A DNA stretch of 6,383 nucleotides from Eubacteriales bacterium (lineage in GTDB: Bacteria; Bacillota; Clostridia; JAQUNY01): NCBI GenBank assembly GCA_028717405.1, contig JAQUNY010000100.1, positions 1 to 6,383 on the forward strand. Direction: 5' to 3'. Below, piece after piece: positions 5,594 to 6,383 of the stretch (positions within the stretch are counted from its first letter, which is position 1; the number at the start of each line of letters is the position of its first letter). The position numbers were made by a program, and so were the translations under genes. The notes below the pieces were generated by a model. That model was given only the letters and a program-made list of their open reading frames with translations, did not search any database and was not told the DNA's origin.

Positions 5594-5787
5594 GGGACGG
5601 TTCTGTGTCTTGAATTCTGGGACGAAAAACCATCATTTGCTCTATTTGCTGCTCGTGAGAAATTAAGACACTGAACCTTATGGGATTAAAAATTGTATTT
5701 CGTCCTTCCTTAGTAAAATAGCAGGACACAGAACCGTCCCCTGTCTTGCATCTTTGAAAATAGCAAGACACAGAACCGTCCCCTGTC
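5528..5787. repeat. REP-like repeat cluster 3 (two forward, two reverse copies)
   Basis: Forward copies lie at 5528-5550 and 5589-5611 (both perfect). Reverse copies lie at 5723-5745 (one mismatch) and 5765-5787 (perfect). The inner pair, 5589-5611 with 5723-5745, can form a stem around a 111-nt loop. The two reverse copies repeat with a 42-bp period and share an AAAATAGCA flank, which indicates a local tandem duplication. The layout, forward pair then reverse pair, mirrors cluster 1. The cluster ends 44 bases before the lipoprotein start codon. The 111-nt centre (5612-5722) has no gene. Confidence 0.92.
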
Positions 5788-5831
5788 TTGTTTCCGAACC
5801 TAAAAAAACGTAGAAAGAGAGGGTATATAAA

Positions 5832-6134
5832 ATGAAGAAGAGAATTTTGCTGATAATATTAATCGCGGTATTTATGCTCTGCCTTACCGGATGCATACCC
5901 GGAGACGGGAAAAGCACGGCAGGCAATCCGGCTGGATTTTTCTGGGGCATATGGCATGGGTGGCTTGCACCTGTGTCGCTGATAATCGGTATATTTAAAA
6001 AAAATATCAGTATTTATGAAGCAAACAACATCGGATGGTGGTATGATTTTGGATATTACATGGCAGTAATAAGTGGATTCGGAGGATTGTCACTTTACAG
6101 ACATGGAAGGGACCGTAAAAGTGACAAGCAGTGA
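5832..6134 (+). CDS. Small putative membrane lipoprotein with a GIWHGW motif
   Basis: This 100-residue protein has a lipoprotein signal: Lys-Lys-Arg at 2-4, a hydrophobic core at 5-17 and lipobox L18-T19-G20-C21. Two further hydrophobic segments follow at about 34-55 (GFFWGIWHGWLAPVSLIIGI) and 69-89 (WWYDFGYYMAVISGFGGLSL), then a basic tail. Aromatic residues are very frequent. I recall similar short proteins with GFFWGIWHGW and GWWYDFG in many bacteria, annotated as hypothetical, and I know of no assigned function. AGAGAGGG at 5816-5823 lies eight bases before the ATG. The next gene begins 35 bp downstream in the same direction, so the two may be co-transcribed. With two membrane spans after the lipobox, the Cys could instead be an ordinary residue of a three-span membrane protein. 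Confidence 0.82.
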   Translation: MKKRILLIILIAVFMLCLTGCIPGDGKSTAGNPAGFFWGIWHGWLAPVSLIIGIFKKNISIYEANNIGWWYDFGYYMAVISGFGGLSLYRHGRDRKSDKQ

Positions 6135-6153
6135 AATGAACAAAAGCCACAAA

Positions 6154-6159
6154 GGGAGG
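6154..6159 (+). promoter_or_regulatory. Ribosome binding site that sets the start of the last gene
   Basis: GGGAGG lies ten bases before ATG at 6170. It favours this start over ATG at 6178 (another frame) and the in-frame ATG at 6302 (residue 45), which has no such site. The low-complexity N-terminus is therefore probably translated. Confidence 0.65.
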
Positions 6160-6169
6160 CCTTTTATAA

Positions 6170-6383
6170 ATGAACTCATGCAAAGATAACAACAAGAACA
6201 GCGAGAACAACAAGAACAACAAGAACAGCGAGAACAGCGAGAACAGCGAGAACAACAAGAACAACAAGAACAGCGACAATAACAAGAACAACAAAGATAA
6301 CATGGATAATCAGGGTAACAATATTATCTTCGACAGCGGCGCAGAAGAGAAGGCATTCAGGCTGCCATCGGTCATTTCGGACC
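6170..6383 (+). CDS. Unknown protein with Asn-rich low-complexity N-terminus (3' end outside the window)
   Basis: The frame opens at ATG 6170 behind GGGAGG and stays open to the right edge, giving 71 residues. Residues 7-44 use almost only Asn, Lys, Ser, Glu and Asp, in repeats such as NNKNSE and NSENSENSE. From about residue 52 normal sequence begins (IIFDSGAEEKAFRLPSVISD), probably the start of a folded domain I do not recognise. No signal peptide or membrane segment is visible. The N-terminus is probably a disordered, hydrophilic tail. The DNA shows trinucleotide-phased slippage, including three tandem 9-bp AACAGCGAG units at 6224-6250. It may form an operon with the lipoprotein gene upstream. 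An alternative start at Met45 would skip the repeat but lacks a ribosome binding site. Confidence 0.68.
   Translation, partial: MNSCKDNNKNSENNKNNKNSENSENSENNKNNKNSDNNKNNKDNMDNQGNNIIFDSGAEEKAFRLPSVISD
6188..6296 (+). repeat. Thymine-free trinucleotide-phased repeat tract
   Basis: The tract is built from AAC, AAG, AGC and GAG codons in varying order, with almost no T on the + strand. AACAGCGAG occurs three times in tandem at 6224-6250 and once at 6197-6205. Because units are multiples of three, length changes would keep the frame of the gene that contains it. Confidence 0.85.

Noticed and set aside
5672..5719. Short frame starting MGLKI at 5680 that resembles the oxidoreductase N-terminus at 1051
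   Set aside because: Only about 15 bases agree, the frame stops after 13 codons and there is no ribosome binding site. It is most likely chance.

Overview
The window looks like an accessory stretch of a bacterial chromosome, most likely from a Gram-positive, Clostridia-like member of the Bacillota. This is inferred from strong purine-rich ribosome binding sites, a TTG start behind a GGGGTGG site, frequent AGA/AGG arginine codons, and a helix-turn-helix-bearing REP-type transposase of the kind I associate with Firmicutes. I cannot name a species. All real genes lie on the + strand.

Layout. (1) 1-938: the 3' part of a secreted or surface right-handed beta-helix protein, cut by the window start. 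(2) 921-1027: a degenerate 20-21 bp tandem repeat that begins in the last codons of that gene. (3) 1051-2310: a Gfo/Idh/MocA-family oxidoreductase that lacks the usual EKP lysine and carries a YPTH motif, probably for sugar-derivative chemistry. (4) 2311-2796: a GC-rich block packed with copies of a 23-bp palindromic repeat (core GGGGACGGTTCTGTG), followed at about 2800-2946 by what may be the 3' stump of a lost gene. (5) 2933-3988: a complete decarboxylating dehydrogenase of the isopropylmalate/isocitrate superfamily. (6) 3989-4476: four more intact same-direction repeat copies and one decayed copy, then an AT-rich stretch with a good promoter. (7) 4477-5334: a REP-associated HUH transposase (RAYT/Y1_Tnp) with an added C-terminal helix-turn-helix. 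(8) 5335-5831: AT-rich DNA and four more repeat copies. (9) 5832-6134: a small putative lipoprotein. (10) 6170-end: the start of a protein with an extreme Asn/Lys/Ser/Glu low-complexity N-terminus.

How it fits together. The most interesting content is a REP/REPIN-like system. Thirteen intact copies of one 23-bp repeat (ten identical, three with one mismatch) and at least two decayed copies sit in three intergenic clusters. The transposase that probably mobilises them lies between two of the clusters. Five forward copies extend to a fixed 46-bp module ending in TTGG. One exact 66-bp segment occurs on both sides of the transposase gene (4072-4137 and 5528-5593). Facing copies can fold into long hairpins. 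The metabolic genes (beta-helix protein, oxidoreductase, dehydrogenase) look like ordinary carbohydrate or organic-acid genes, with repeats inserted between and just behind them.
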